From NCBI RefSeq assembly GCF_048128805.1, contig NC_136016.1, positions 7,418,501 to 7,482,500 of the forward strand: DNA of 64,000 nt. The letters are read 5' to 3'. Shown one piece after another: positions 1-14,100 of this stretch. Every line of letters begins with the position of its first letter. Position 1 is the first letter of the stretch. Source of the stretch: Centroberyx gerrardi. Its lineage: Eukaryota; Chordata; Actinopteri; Beryciformes; Berycidae. The notes beneath the pieces were generated by a model. It searched no databases. It worked only from the letters and a program-made list of their open reading frames with translations, and was not told the DNA's origin. The translations under genes and the position numbers were made by a program.

Positions 1-3000
1 GGATCACTATGGGACAACGTGTCATAGCTGCAATTGTGGTCATTCTCCCCTAATTTCAGCTCAGCATACGGAGAAAAAAAATTATTTCCAGTAAAATGAT
101 AAAACATGACTTGGGATGATGAGGTTGAGGCTCATGCCATGTACTTTAAACATTAACCAGCTCCTGACCTTTGCTGCATGTCACACCCTGTCTTTATGGG
201 GCAAATAGAGCCAAAATCCTCAATAGAAATGTTCTCTTTTATCTCGATTTTGACTTTAAAAAGCATTTTCACTCAATTTTTTCTTTCCCAGAAAGTTTGC
301 GTTAAGGTTTGTCATCACACGTGAAGGTTTTTTTCCAATTTATGTTCAACAGTGTTTTTCCTCATAACATGAGGAAATGTTAGATCTATTGAATAGTCTG
401 TAAATAAGCAACCAATGACTTGAGATTGCATTCTGTTAATATTAAGTTGCACGCCCTTTTTGTGCAATCCCTGTCTCAATTGTTTTGGCTTAAAGGTCCT
501 TACTGCACCCATCTCCTTGACTTCATCTACATCTACCTCTTCATAATTACAGCACATTTAGTAGGCGAAACTCTCTCTCTCTCTCTCCGTCTTTCCGGTT
601 TCTCTCTACCTTCAACTATCTAACAAGGGCAAAAAAAAAAGCCCACAGTGTCTCGCACTGTGAAGAGCCAAACGCTTTAGTATCTAGTGGCCTTCCATGA
701 TGAAGTCTGCAAGTATAACACAGGGAAAGAATAATATCCTTGAGTAGTAAGCTGTTGTAGAATGTTCTTGTTTCAAACAGGCTGCTTACAAAAAGGAACA
801 ATTTTAAAGAGGGAGTGAAAGAGCCAACAGAAGATGTGGGACAGTGGGAGGGAATCTAAAAAAAAACAGCTCATCCCTACTGAACAACATAACATGGACA
901 AATACGTGAGAGCACACACACACACATACAGCCTTCCATTTAAACTATGCCATTCTCTTACACCCTAACTAAAATACCCTCTCAGACGGCCTAGAAATAG
1001 GCTTTAATATGCCCCCCCCCCCACTCTAAACAAGCTGACATGGAATACACACATCTGCCATGCTTAGGTAAGCTGCAGTTGCCATGGTTACAGACGAGCG
1101 CTCACTAAACAGTTGTGTGCGGAGCCATCATTGAGATGGAGCAGTTGAGCCACTATATGCACACACACACACACACACCCACACACGAACACACAAACAC
1201 ACACACCATCGCAAAGGCACATACATGTACTGGCTGAAAGCGGAAAATTAGATGACTTGTGACTATTTAACAAGGAAATATGGGGTCGGAGTTAAGGTGT
1301 GTGTGGGTGTGTATGTGTGTGTGTGTGTGTGTGTGGGTCACGTCATCATCTTAGTGACAGTGTTTGCCAAATGCCCACAGACAGCATGTGGTTGACAGTG
1401 AAAAACAAGGGGAAGCACAGGATGGAAGTCAAGCTGATCTCATGCTCTTAACTTGCAGTGTCACTCTTATGTCACCGTCACCATTAACTGTCACTAGCGT
1501 CTGCGCTGAAGACGCACTAATAGAAACTCGCCGTGGGAACGAGCCCCCAGCGCAGCGCGAGTGAGCGAATGGCTGTCAATCATAGCGTCGCACCCCTGAG
1601 CTCAGCTTGAGTCATCAAAGTTTCACATGACATTTGCAGGAAGGAAGAAAAAAAAAAAAGTGCTGTTTTTAGCACAAGTTGAGTGCAGGTTGTTGGGTTT
1701 TTTTTTTTCTTCAATTCAGTTTCTTGGTCTTGTGAGGCTAACCGGAACTGTGCCTGATAAATATAAGTACAGAGACAAGAGACTGGCTGTGCGCCCTCCA
1801 GGTTCAGACGGCCCGGGATATGTTCAATGTGAGGGAAAAGATATGAAAAAAACATATGGAATAAAATAAGACAGTTCAGTGAATTATACAGGCAATGGCC
1901 GAGATGACAACATAGGAAACCAATTAGCTGAACTGACAGCTTGAAAACAAGTCAAATATTGATGACTAGGATTGTTCAATTGGTAAGAAAACGTAGAGAA
2001 AAAGTAGAAACTGTAACCTATGTAACCAAGAATCGTGTATAAATAGAGCCAGACATGTAGGCCCAGTTGATATAAGATAGATATAATCTTGCTTAGTCAT
2101 CTCGGGCTGGCTGAGAAAAGAGGAAAAGATGTAAATCTTTCTAACTGTGTGTGTGCGACCAGTTGAGGACAGACAGGAGGAGATATAAATCTTTAGGCTG
2201 TTTTCTAACCTAGGGAAGTGGAATAGGAAAGGAGGAACCTGTGGCTCAGGGAGAAAGCTTCTGTATTAAAAAGATAGAAGAAGAATATAGAGTTTAGGAC
2301 AAGAGAGCCTTTTGTAGGGGCAGAGAGAGATGTCTTAGACACTTTTTAAAGCATTTGCAGACTGTTTTTCTTTTTACTTTTCATTTTTGTATTTTTGATT
2401 CTTCATTCACCCTTCAAGAGAAAACCATTGTGTGCAAGTTTTCTTTTTATATTCTACTAAGGCAGCAAACCTAGAGAAGGGTATTTAGGTTCATATTGTA
2501 TTCTTTTAATCTTTGTATTGTGCAGTTATTTCATTAAAGGGTGAGTCCTAGCCTCCATAGAGGAGTTTAGACTCACTATAAAAGACATTTGGACCTCACA
2601 CTGATTTATATCCCAGGTTCACCTTAGGCCTCTTTAAATAAGACCCTTAAAACAGTTCCTTGACATCCTTGTTTGTGTGTCAAAACATTCTGCTGCGTAA
2701 TCTGAAGGTCTTACATTGGTTCCAGTATGGTCGGTAAGTAGTTTTCAAGGGGGTTGCACTATACTTGATAGGCCAATATCTTGACTATAGGGGAGGTATT
2801 GGAGGGACTAGGTCAGCATTGAATACAGTCTGTATCAAAAACAAAAACCCCTGGATTCTTAAATGACAAGGAGCATTATCATATAAATACTACTATTTCT
2901 ACACATTCTTTTATGATTGAAGCTGTTTTATGATTGAAGCTGAGGTGTCCTTGTCATACTGGGAGAAAAATAAAAGCAAAATCTTTCTCTGTTCACAACC

Positions 3001-4133
3001 ACCACAGACAGAATGCACAGTTTATCTAAATGCAACTGTCACCATGAACATCTTTATGATCAACGGCCCTTTTTTGTCACTTTTTTTTCTCAGACGGGCT
3101 GCCCAACATCCATGATTAACAACCGTCACACACTGAGCCAGCTGGAGATGTTGCACTACATTTTTAGGGGGGTGGGTGGGAGTGGGAGGGGGCATAACGC
3201 CCTCAGCACTGCGGCAAGCCTTGGCATGGCACTCCCACTCACGCCACTTCATTTCATTACTCCTCGCCCCTAAACTAGCTTTGCTAAGCACTTATAGCCA
3301 AATCATCAAACTCTCTCAAAACATATATCAGCATCTCCACCCTGCCAAGCGGCTCGGGCCACGCTGTGCTCCTGCACCTCGCGAGGGGATTGTCCTTGAC
3401 TAGAGATCCCCTCACCCCACTGGCAGCACAGCCGCCGCCGAGCGGGACAGGTTACAGCGCAATGAGGATCCGCTAATCTCATGCCTTGATTTAATCCCGC
3501 CGCACAATATAATGAGGATAACATGTGGCCAAAAAAACAAGCATGTGCTCCCCACGTGACTTTGTCAACAGACAGACAGAGGAGGCACCATGGTAACCGT
3601 TTCCGCTGACCAAATGCAATTGGTAAACTGTGTCCCCTCTCTCTGTCCTTAGCTCTCTATTTCTCTCTGATGGCTAAGGGCATTACAGGGCGTACTGCCT
3701 TAATACGCTCTTCAAATCCTCCTCTTTGTTGCCCTGGCTTTTGTTTTGATGTCTCTGCTCCGCTGTCTGGGAGATGAGCGACCAAGATATGAGCTTCAAA
3801 ACGGTATATTTATGCATCGGGCAGAAGCAGACCCTGCCTGCTCGTGATATTTTGTACTTTTTCAGATGTGAGATGTCAATTACAAGCTCCTCCTCAGCAG
3901 GGTGTCTGGCCCGTCCTACAAACAACAGATATTTCTCACGAGGCCCCCCCCCCCCCTCATGGAGGAGTTCAACCAGAGTATCTAGCTGTCACGAGGAAGT
4001 TCGGGGGTAATCATGATCGGCTGCCACGCTTCATCTTGTTGCCATCTTGACAGACGGCTGTCGACGCGCAGGCGCAGCCCGACCTGTCAATGGAGCGGTT
4101 AAGCAGGGGGGTGACGACCGAGCGTGAACTCAC
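1..4133. other. kcnma1 intron 2 sequence (no exon seen)
   Basis: This lies downstream of kcnma1 exon 2 and should be intron. It contains a CA tract (~1159-1204), a GT tract (~1296-1336), a C-run near 1011, a second C-run near 3946 and a 17-bp direct duplication around 2909-2943. I found no sequence encoding the BK S1 segment on the minus strand, and no convincing gene on either strand. Confidence 0.6.
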
Positions 4134-4277
4134 CAGGACTCGGCCCGTCAGCGTCTGAGCAGATATCATGACCCCCGCCCAGTCTTTAACCGAGGTCATC
4201 CAGCCCACCTCGCTGGCCGCCGGGTCGTCCTTGTCGGCACGCTTGATGCCATCACCCGTGGTGATCCGATGGACATC
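4134..4277 (-). CDS. kcnma1: kcnma1 coding exon 2: S0-S1 intracellular linker
   Basis: The exon has 48 codons, is phase 0 at both ends, and lies between a TTTCAG acceptor and a GTGAGT donor. The second half carries the highly conserved BK stretch [20 protein letters not shown] followed by LTGRVL, directly before S1. The first half ([19 protein letters not shown]) is charged and differs more from mammals, as is usual for this linker. Confidence 0.92.
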
Positions 4278-5006
4278 CTGAAAGAATACAGACAGTGACA
4301 TAAGACATGTCAGTATCAGACAGTAAATGATCTTGTTGGAGACTATCTCCAAGTAGGGCAGCATCGCACTCTTAATGAACACTTTTAAAGTAATAATCCT
4401 CCACTTTTTCATATATACAAATGTCTGTTTTGCTACTCTCTAATGCTAACTCATATAACACAACAGTGATTCAACCAGTAGACAGTTCATGAAAGCTTTT
4501 GCATTTGCATTTCTAATCACCCGGTGTATGCTCGGTCCTTCCTGGGAAAAATTTGATGTGTTTTACATTCCATCCATAATTCATATGGTACTTTTTACAT
4601 TTCCAGCATCAACAGCGGTTTGTTTGGAATAAACAGAAGAAGAACTGGGTAGTTAGCATGAGCAGCGATAGCCACCATGGCTGAACAGACAAAGAAAAGA
4701 GCGCCACCTACAGAAACTCAACAGAAAAACCAGGGAAAAAGACGTCACAGTACTGGACACACTGTTTGATTGACAGGTGATCTCTGGGAAGCGCAGTGCA
4801 GAAACACCACAGCAATGGGCGCTGAGCAACAAAGATGTCGTCAAAATAAAAAAATAAAAAACTCACAGATTACCACTTTAAGGGCGACATCACAAATACA
4901 ACACTCTTGATGCAACGTCCAGGTTCAAGGGTTGCAAGGGAACCACGCACACATGCACACTCATGCATACAGTACATATACAGAGGGGGAGAGAGAGAGA
5001 GAGAGG

Positions 5007-5037
<31 letters not shown>

Positions 5038-5088
5038 TGTATCCATGGCAGCCACTGAGCTCCTGGTGTTTCTGCTCCACTGAGTGGG

Positions 5089-5125
<37 letters not shown>

Positions 5126-8100
5126 TGTCTGCTGGGACTGGCATGATTCACAGAGCAGGAAATCGAGACAGGATGCAGAGGTTAGCCGCGCTCCCTGATG
5201 AAACTCCCCACAGCCGGGCACCTCCAGGGCCAACGCGGCCCGGCCTCTTTACCCCATGACACCCTACTCCTCTTCCACGTTAATGGTGTCACACATCACT
5301 CTCTCTCCGAGGTCCTTTCTCCAGCAGCTCTGCCCGTCACATGGGATTGCTGGATGCGGTTTACATAGCTACCAGAGAGCCGGGGGGGGGGAGAGGGAGA
5401 CATAACTCATTGATAAGAAGGGGAAATTGGCTGCATGAGGGGAGGGGATGACTGGTTGGGCCAACCTTTGTCTTGGCCAACTGGAGGATTAGTCTGAATA
5501 TGTTACAGTGCTGCTGGGGTCCATTAGAATGTGTGCCATCTTCCAACAGCCGGGCTCCGATCAATGTGCACTTTTACAGCTGTCTTTTTTGTTGTAGTGT
5601 TTACGTCCCGGATTTCAACATGCGCCGTTCCCAAGATGCACCGGGGGCATTGTGTGTCCTGAGATAGGGCGTCCGGCTTAAAAGAACTCCTGGCATGTAA
5701 CCGTGGAGCATGTGCTGCGCTTCCACTCCACCATAAATCTTTGGAAAGGCTGGAAGCGGCGCAGCACTGCTGAAATGGCACTCACACAATGCGGGGAATG
5801 AATGAATGAGTGAAGATGGTCGGCAACACACACACACAACATGACTATGGGGTAAACGGTCGGGGGCTTGGACAGCGAGGACATCCTCTTGACAGCAGGC
5901 TGATTTAAGGAGAAGGCCCGATGGGAACCACGAGCCTCTGCAGAGCCTTCACTGTTACCTAACAATGTTTTCAGCATGGCATTCATATTTTTAAGTGTTG
6001 CTCAGCCAACAATGTTATTCACTGTCTATTAATGGCATCACACACCACACCGATACCTTGATACTTCTGCACTTCAGCAAGAGTCTCACTACAATCTAGA
6101 CCAGGTACACCGCTAACTACAGCTGTCTCTATGAATGTATACACACTGTTATTTATGTCTGAATGGTATTGTGCCTGTTCATCTGCTCTTTTTGCACTGT
6201 ATTTGACATCATGTCAAATTACTGTGGGTGGAATATATATCTTTAATATCCAAAGCAAAGAGTATAGACCAAGTCAAATGCGTTGTACTTTTATACCAAA
6301 GATCTGGATTTTGACTGTTTTATAAGTGTTTCCTTACTTTCTTATGAATGCACAATACTACAGTTGACTATCTGTTCTTTTACAAAATAATAAATGAGAC
6401 AACAATAAGCTTCCTCATGCTACAATGAGCATGCACTGTTTCCTTACTTTCTTATGAATGCACAATACTACAGTCGACTATCTGTTCTTTTACAAAATAA
6501 GAAATGAGACAACAATAAGCTTCCTCATGCTACAATGAGCATGCACTGTTTCCTTACTTTCTTATGAATGCCCAATACTACAGTTGACTGTCTGTTCTTT
6601 TACAAAATAAGAAATGAAGCAACAGTGAGCTTGCTCATGCTACACTGAGCATGCACTGTCAGCTACTGCATCATTATGCCATTATGGGTGTGGGCATTCA
6701 AAGGGTAATTATAGCTGTGAATGAACTCAGTAAATTGGAACAAGGGCAGTTCTTACCACTTGCCCAGATGGTAAACCCAGTTTACAATTCATCTATTCCA
6801 AGTGAGAGGCACTAATTTGATATGGCACCTATACTGAATGAACCTACCAGTTTAGAAACAGAAAAGGGTGCCGAGATATTTGTCACACCTCGCAATTGTT
6901 TGCACATAGCGGGATGTTTTATGAACACGTGACTCCCACGAAGGTAGTTTCTGCTCACGAGTACTGCTCACAGTGCAAAGACAACTAGCAAAATGGAAAG
7001 ACAGAAGGTGGAAAGTGGGCTGCTTAGCAATATCATTATCAATACAATGATATTTTTTACCAATTTTTACAGTTAACAGAAGCAGAAGAACAAGAACAAT
7101 GATCTAATTTGTATGCAAAATGTTAGATTATAGATTGACTTTTAGGAGAGAAATAGGCAAACAGACCACATTGAAAGCTATAGAAATTGCCATGTGAAAT
7201 AACATTACAGTTAGTAGAGAGTTATGATTAATTGAAGTGGACTCTATAATCAGCATGATAGTCAGCATGTGTTAGATAAGGACTGTTTGCTATAGCTATT
7301 GTTGAGCGCATCTGTACTTAAAATTGTGGTCTTCATCAGAACAGATATAGATACAGGAAACCCATATTGGTGCTCACCTCTATTCCACACACATATAATA
7401 ACATCTCCATCATTACTAAATTGCTGCCCACACTGGGAAATTCAATCATGTATGAGGCCATTAGTCAGAGACAACCAGACCACCAGCAGACCATGTTACA
7501 CGTGCTACAGTCCGGCCACAGACCTTCAGCACTAACCTGATCACGCTCTAATAAGATGTGCTCTTCACTTTGTTGTCCATGATGCTACAACGCAACTAGT
7601 GCAGCTAACAAGGCACACGAAAAGGAATATTTTGTGAAATTGCGTTTAGAAATGAGAAGCAACCGACTGACAGAAGTTGCATTAGTGTTTCCCACAATCC
7701 AGCTGTGTATTTCTATGAGTGTAGTTTTGATTTGTGTACAACATAATGCATATACTGTACCATGATAGAAGGGTGACATAGCCACATTTGGAGCAGCTAT
7801 TTTAAATTTTTGAACCAAACCACTGCAACATTCATGGTTATATCACTTTATTTGGAAAGATCTTGTCAGTTTGGCTTTAATGCAGAGCCAGAGAGGGAAC
7901 GTTTTAAGTCAAATCTCAATTTTGAATCCCCTTAAGGAGATCAGGCTAAGTGGATCGGGTCATGGGTCACAGACTGCGAGGGAAAGGAACATACTGTTTG
8001 CCTTGTCACTCAGCGCTCTTATGAATGACTATTAAGTGCTATAAAGTAACATAAAGCCATAAAGTCTGTTCAGTCTTCCTGTGAGTTGTTTGTGGTTGAG

Positions 8101-11100
8101 TCCTTAAGTCATATTTGTCCAAGTTCAAACCTTCTACTGCAAGTAAGTAAGAGCAGAGAAGCCGGCCACACCGATTTCTTGCCGATTGGGATTAAATCAG
8201 GAGTTAGGCTACATGTTGTTCTAGCAATAATACAAGAGAAGGCATGAGTTTTGAAAATCAACGAGAATACAACCCATGTTAAGTTTTATCACTGTATGAA
8301 AGAAAAAAAAATGTGGAGCCATTTTCCCATACCTACATTAAGCATCTAGAATTAGAGAAAAAATAAGTTTGATAAAGGTATGGGACAGTTGACAAAACAG
8401 GATTACATTTGGCTTCATCTTGAGGTATCATAATCAAAACAACAGAAAAACATCTTTAATTTTAGGATATTTGAGGATAATGTGTGCATTTGCAGAATGA
8501 CAACCTTCAAGTAAATTTTGGTAGGATTCTCCCATAATAATGCATGTAATCCAGTAGTTTAGCTGTGATTATGCATACGAAAGTGATGCAATTCATGTAC
8601 TCATGCCTTACTTTTGTAAGGCACCATATTGGTAGGAAATGCATGTGACAGTAGCTTTATACAACAGTTGCCAATACATGTACTGATAGGTTTTCCTCAA
8701 AGCAATGTAATTACCTCCCTGTTCACCACAGTCAGCATAGTATCCAATAGTGCTTAATGGGGAAAGACAGCAAGAACGCATTTCTGACCAATCAGAATGG
8801 CAGAAACTACTTCCATAATTCATACGGTAGTGCTCCATTGCTTGTTGACTGACACATGCGATGTATACAACACTTGACCCGGTGCCTGTATTAGTGTATC
8901 TAACAGTGTACTTCACAGTTCTGATGAATGAGGCAACATTGGCTGTGGTGAGGGAAGTGATGGCCGGTAAGTAGGCTTAATTGGCATCACACTGTTATCC
9001 TCCAGCACTTTAATGACCAAATCTAAAAATGTGCTTTGAAAACACATTTGCCATGAATTTTTAATGCCAGTAAAGGCAAAGTTCAAAGATAAACGGCCAG
9101 TGGTGATACATGACATGCCTCTGTCCAATTAGTCTTGAAAACATTCTCTTGTGAGACAGATGCCTGGTTTCATCTTAGGGTCACATGCAGTAAAGCACCT
9201 TCCATGTGAAGGTGTGGGGCCTCATTTACACAAATGTTCTTTGACTTCATCTTAGATTTCACTGTGAGAGAACTTCAAAGAATATTAGAAATCCGGAGCA
9301 TTCATACCCCGGGTAAGGACAGAAATTAGATTGAGCTTTTGATATATGAGAGATAAATGAGAGAAAATCACTGGTTTGGATCTGGTCATGAGAAAAAAAT
9401 ATGTTGTGCCCGAGAAGCTAAATGAGGCCCAGGGCATTTTAAATCTCTGCTTAGGTCTCCCTTTGCATGAAACATTGATTCAGAAATAATTAGGACAGAT
9501 GAACTTTATAATTGATGGACAGCTGTGGCAATGTTTATTTTGGTAACAGTTTCAGCTTAGTTTTAGCTGCCTGGACCTTCTGCGATGCTGCATACACATC
9601 AAAGAGCAATACAATGTTGGATTTTATTTTAATGGAATGAAAATGAACGAGTTAAACTTTTAATAATAGACACCAGCTCAGTGTAAGTACTCATTGCAGC
9701 AGTACATCTCCTCTTTGACATTTTGATGAATCGCCTAAGCCTCTAAATTTAGATTTCACTATCTAGCCTAAGTCTACTCCATCTGATACCAGAGACCATT
9801 GATCAACATTATAAGCCTATTCTCTGGATCCACCATAATAATTTCTCAAAGTACATTAAACTAGAATAGAACATGTGGCTCGTGACACAATTTCTGCAAA
9901 AGTGCTTGAATTATTCAAAAATATATTAATATAAATCACAGGATCTCAATAATGAATCAAGGCGTTCTCTATGGAGGAACAACTTAGAGGAGGGACAAAT
10001 CCAAATCTCGAGTCCTGATATATTCTAGGCTCGCAACTGTGATCTCTAGCTCCTTAATTGCATATGGACGGTATGCTTCAAAGATGAACAGAGCATTGCA
10101 CTTGCCCCATCTCCTTCCAATCAATACTCCACTGGATAAATAAACACCATCATTTGCCCATTAGACCTTCCTGGTTAATATCTACACTACTACATACATC
10201 AAACGGCAACCAAACTGGGCCTCCAGTCTAGTCTATGGTTAAATGGAACCGTGGTGAGAGAGCATTAATGTCCTGTGAAATCAGATGCTAAAATTAGACT
10301 CTAGTAGCATGTGGTGTTATTAATGAATGACTCACCTGTCGACGATGGACATTGTCATCAACTATTCAAAATAGTGGAACAGTGCAAGCTACAGTAAAGT
10401 AGTGTGACAGCTAGTCGTGGTAGTGAAAATGACTACCTGTGCAGTGCTGAGGTGTTTTTTTTTACTGCATAATGACTCACTTTTTTGCCAGTAATTATGA
10501 GGGATATTTCGTACAAACAAAAAAAGATCACACTTTCACTACTTACAACAGTCCGGTGCATCTTTTCTCTTTCTGATTGACAAAACACCAGCAGGCCCTG
10601 GCACTATCAAGATGTTTAACATTTGTGTTAATCTGAGACCTGTTGGATCCCAGATGGTGCAATGACAGCCAAGCTGCAACATACTGGCTATATTATGCAA
10701 TACGAGTGGCTAATACTCACTTCACTAATTACACAACCATTTCAAGTTAAACAGACACTACAAGGAATATATATGCTTCTTCGCAGTGGTGATAAGAGGA
10801 CTGATGTAGCCAAATTGATGGGACTGAGACAATTGGCAAAGGATTGTGTGTCCATACATTAAATAAATGATGCTGCCTTGTAAGTTCCTGCTTAAGTACA
10901 ATGTGTCACGCATTCAAGTGCTCTTGGCCACAAATGCAGTGAAACAGATACTGTAACAAAGTGGGTTTTGTGGCTCTTGAATTTTTAAAATCATGCAGCA
11001 AAGAGCTATTTTGTGTTCCGGCGACAGAATGGAAAAAAAGAGAACGCACATTTCTGCTTTGATTGGTTTAATAGCTGATAGTTGAGGCTGTGCATCACTA

Positions 11101-14100
11101 ATATTGGCTCCGCTTGTTATAGCATGTCCGTGTGTGTGAGAGAAAGAGAGAGGAAAGCAAAGTGCCACTCGGCTATCGCAACTTTCCAACTCATAATTAC
11201 CCCTCTGCTGGGTCGATCGTGTGCGCTCGTCTCATAATTATATTTCAGGCAGCTCTTAAAAGTGCCGTGAGGGTGTCTCTCTCCCTAAATGACTCTGGAT
11301 CTGATTCCTCATCCAGAGGTTGGGAGGCAGACACCCTCTCCCCCCCCCCCCCCCCCCCCCCCTCCCTCCCCCCACCACCCCCCATGCACCTGACACATCT
11401 AAGGACACTGAGTCATTGCCACAGGATGTGCACATTGATTAGCATGCCCATGGCTGTGCATAACCTGCCTCAATACCTCTCTTTAAACACCTTCGGCATA
11501 CAATATCTTGGCAAACTACAAATTTTCTCTTTTGTAGCGCACTGCTGTTCTGAAAGAAAAGTAGGCACTGTTGGATCTGTGGACTCTGGAATGCGTGCGT
11601 TCATACCTAGCGCCGCTCTTGAATATAGATTGAACGGCCCACGGTAAACAGAACACTCCTTCAATGGAACTTGCACGCTGCGAGGCAGTATGACGGAGAA
11701 GCTGCCACGGCTTATCAGCCTCCCATTGTCGGTACAATGCTATTTACAATGAACACAGTTTCTCTTCCCCCCCAGACGGATAGTAGCTGTCATTCATCAG
11801 CACCTCGCAAACGATGAGTTTCATCGATTGTCAAACAGACTGGGAAGGCAGAGCCGCAGCATGGAGGATCAATCTCAGAGACATAGGCAGGGAGCGCTCC
11901 ACGCTCCACGGCCTAACAAGCAGAGGTAAAGCAAGCTGAAAACAACAGAAAAAAAGGAGGAAACAGATTATCATCTCCCATCTATGAACAATGCACTAAA
12001 AGCTCCATGTTTGAGATGCTAATGACATGCACAGACTGGGAGGGGGTGGGAGGTGTTCCTACAACACAACCTGCCACATCTCAGAGCCTAGACAATTGCA
12101 TAAGGGAGATTTTCTCTTATAATGAAATACTTTGCTTGCTAGTTGCTTAGCAACAACAACAAAAAAAAACGAGAAAAAAACAAAACTGATTCATATGGCA
12201 CATACCGTATGCGCCTGACACTGCATTTCTGACACTGGAGGGAGGGTGATTCTTGGATAAGGAAGAGAGGCAGGGAGGACAACGAGGCAGGAGTTGCAAA
12301 ATGCACAAGAGCAGAGCAAAAGGTGGGGAGGGAAAGAGTGGAAGCGAGAGGATGAGCTTTCTCTGGCTGACTCCCAGAGAGATAGCACAACAGGTTGGTG
12401 GAGTTCACCAGTTTCCCTTGGCAATATCTGAACAGAAACACTTCCACCGCTTTCGTAATCTTGCTGCGCTGCTGGTACTCACAAACAAACAGGGCGGGCG
12501 GAACTGTTTGACCACGGACTTGGAAGTGGGAGAGGACTAATCTCATCATCTTCTTCTCAGCCTGGTTCACTATTGCTACATCTGAGCCATTTCCACCATA
12601 CACTAAAATTTGTAAATAAAAATGGAGTGCGAGCTGAGAGATTCTTGCAAATATTATAACTAAGTACAGCCAAAACAGGGAAATGAAAGAGACGTCTCCC
12701 TTCAAAGGTCAGCGCCATCCCTGATGCAGCCTGTGCCATTTCCCTCCTTCCATCCTGCTTGTCTGTCTGAGATGAATGCACATGCATTAGGTAAAGAGAT
12801 GAATAGCGAGAGGGCTCCGTCTCTGGCACCATTATCAGCTAGAGTCATTCTTTGTCCTTCAGCATAGGAGGAAGGATACAAACTTAATCTTTTAATCAAA
12901 AAAGAAAAAAAATCCCCAGAAAACTGCTATATAAACCTTAAAAACACTGCTCAATACAATAGAAGCTGTCCAGTGCATCACTAAAAATGTTTTTTAAATG
13001 CAGGACTGCAGCCAGCCTTGGGCAGATGGTGTCATAACAATTTAGTAGCAGAAAATCTAGTGGTACACCGAGATCCATTTCGCAGTCTGCCTTAAACGTT
13101 ATGAAAATTATTTGGAGGGATTATGTCATGGCATGAGTGTTAACCTCCACACAGAGCGGCAGAGATACACACCAGTGGTGAAAGAATGTCTCTTGGCCAT
13201 CCAACAATGTCTGACCCACGTAGGAGCAGCAGCTGACGGGCTTGGTGTGTCCTGAACAGGCACCGACTATTCCTGACTGTTGGAAGCCTGTCAAACAAAT
13301 GGTGCTGAGCAGCTCGCTGTGGCAAGTAAAGGCCTCGGAATATGATACGTCAGAATATGCAGACGACGGTAAATTAATGATAGGAAACAATGCTAAGGGT
13401 GACATTTTTGACAACTACCAGGCAACAGGTTGGTCACATGCTGGCGATGAATTAACTCATTTGACATCAGTCTCATGAAAAGGAATCTCACTGTTTCACT
13501 GTTAGGCCTCTGAATCTAAAATATTCCTTTAAGTTAACATCTCAGCAAGTCCAAATCTGAAAAATGTATGTGTCCAAAGACCTATAAACATAATAAGAAG
13601 AGAGCTACAGATATATTAAGGAAATAGGAAGTAGATGAAAAAGTATATAACTATAACAAGAAAATCATGGATTATTCTCCCTTATGATATAATAATGTTC
13701 CTGTGTTAATGTTAAAAATAGGCTACAACCTATTTGATGCCAAAAGTAAGTCATATATTCAAATAACAAATAATGAATAAAATCTAATTCAAGTGGCAAA
13801 CAGTTAATGGGGGGGAAATAATTTGTAGCCTTTGTCACGTGGCTTGTTTATGGATCATTTTCACATTGACCTAAAGGAATATGTATCTAACAACAGGTGT
13901 CACGAGCTTATTGCTATTACTACTATTTATGATAGAACCCACCCAAACAATTATCCATCACTAGTAAATATAGGCCAAGAGCAAAGTGATTGCCTTGCAG
14001 ATTGCCTTTTGTATTCCACTGTTACTGCATGTGGCATTAAGTCAGGTAATAGCCATCAGGGTGCAAACCACATTCATTCCAAGTCATGCACTGCGCCCTC

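Noticed and set aside
1088..1273. Open frames through CA/GT tracts (also 20158-20340, 40267-40467, 48603-48821, 58536-58874)
   Set aside because: They translate dinucleotide repeats into VCVCV or THTHT runs and are not genes.
2030..2650. Possible LTR-like region with a TATAAATA motif
   Set aside because: No second copy, no primer-binding site, no polypurine tract and no gag or pol sequence nearby.
4461..4880. Possible interspersed repeat in kcnma1 intron 1
   Set aside because: The cagattaccactttaa end looks like a common fish repeat, but there is no second copy in the window and no structure to support it.
11132..11647. 171-codon plus-strand open frame
   Set aside because: It runs through the long C-run, giving a proline tract; length is explained by base composition.
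12139..12705. 188-codon minus-strand open frame in kcnma1 intron 1
   Set aside because: No recognisable family, hydrophobic and serine-rich low-complexity composition, no splice context, and it overlaps other open frames of the same kind on both strands.
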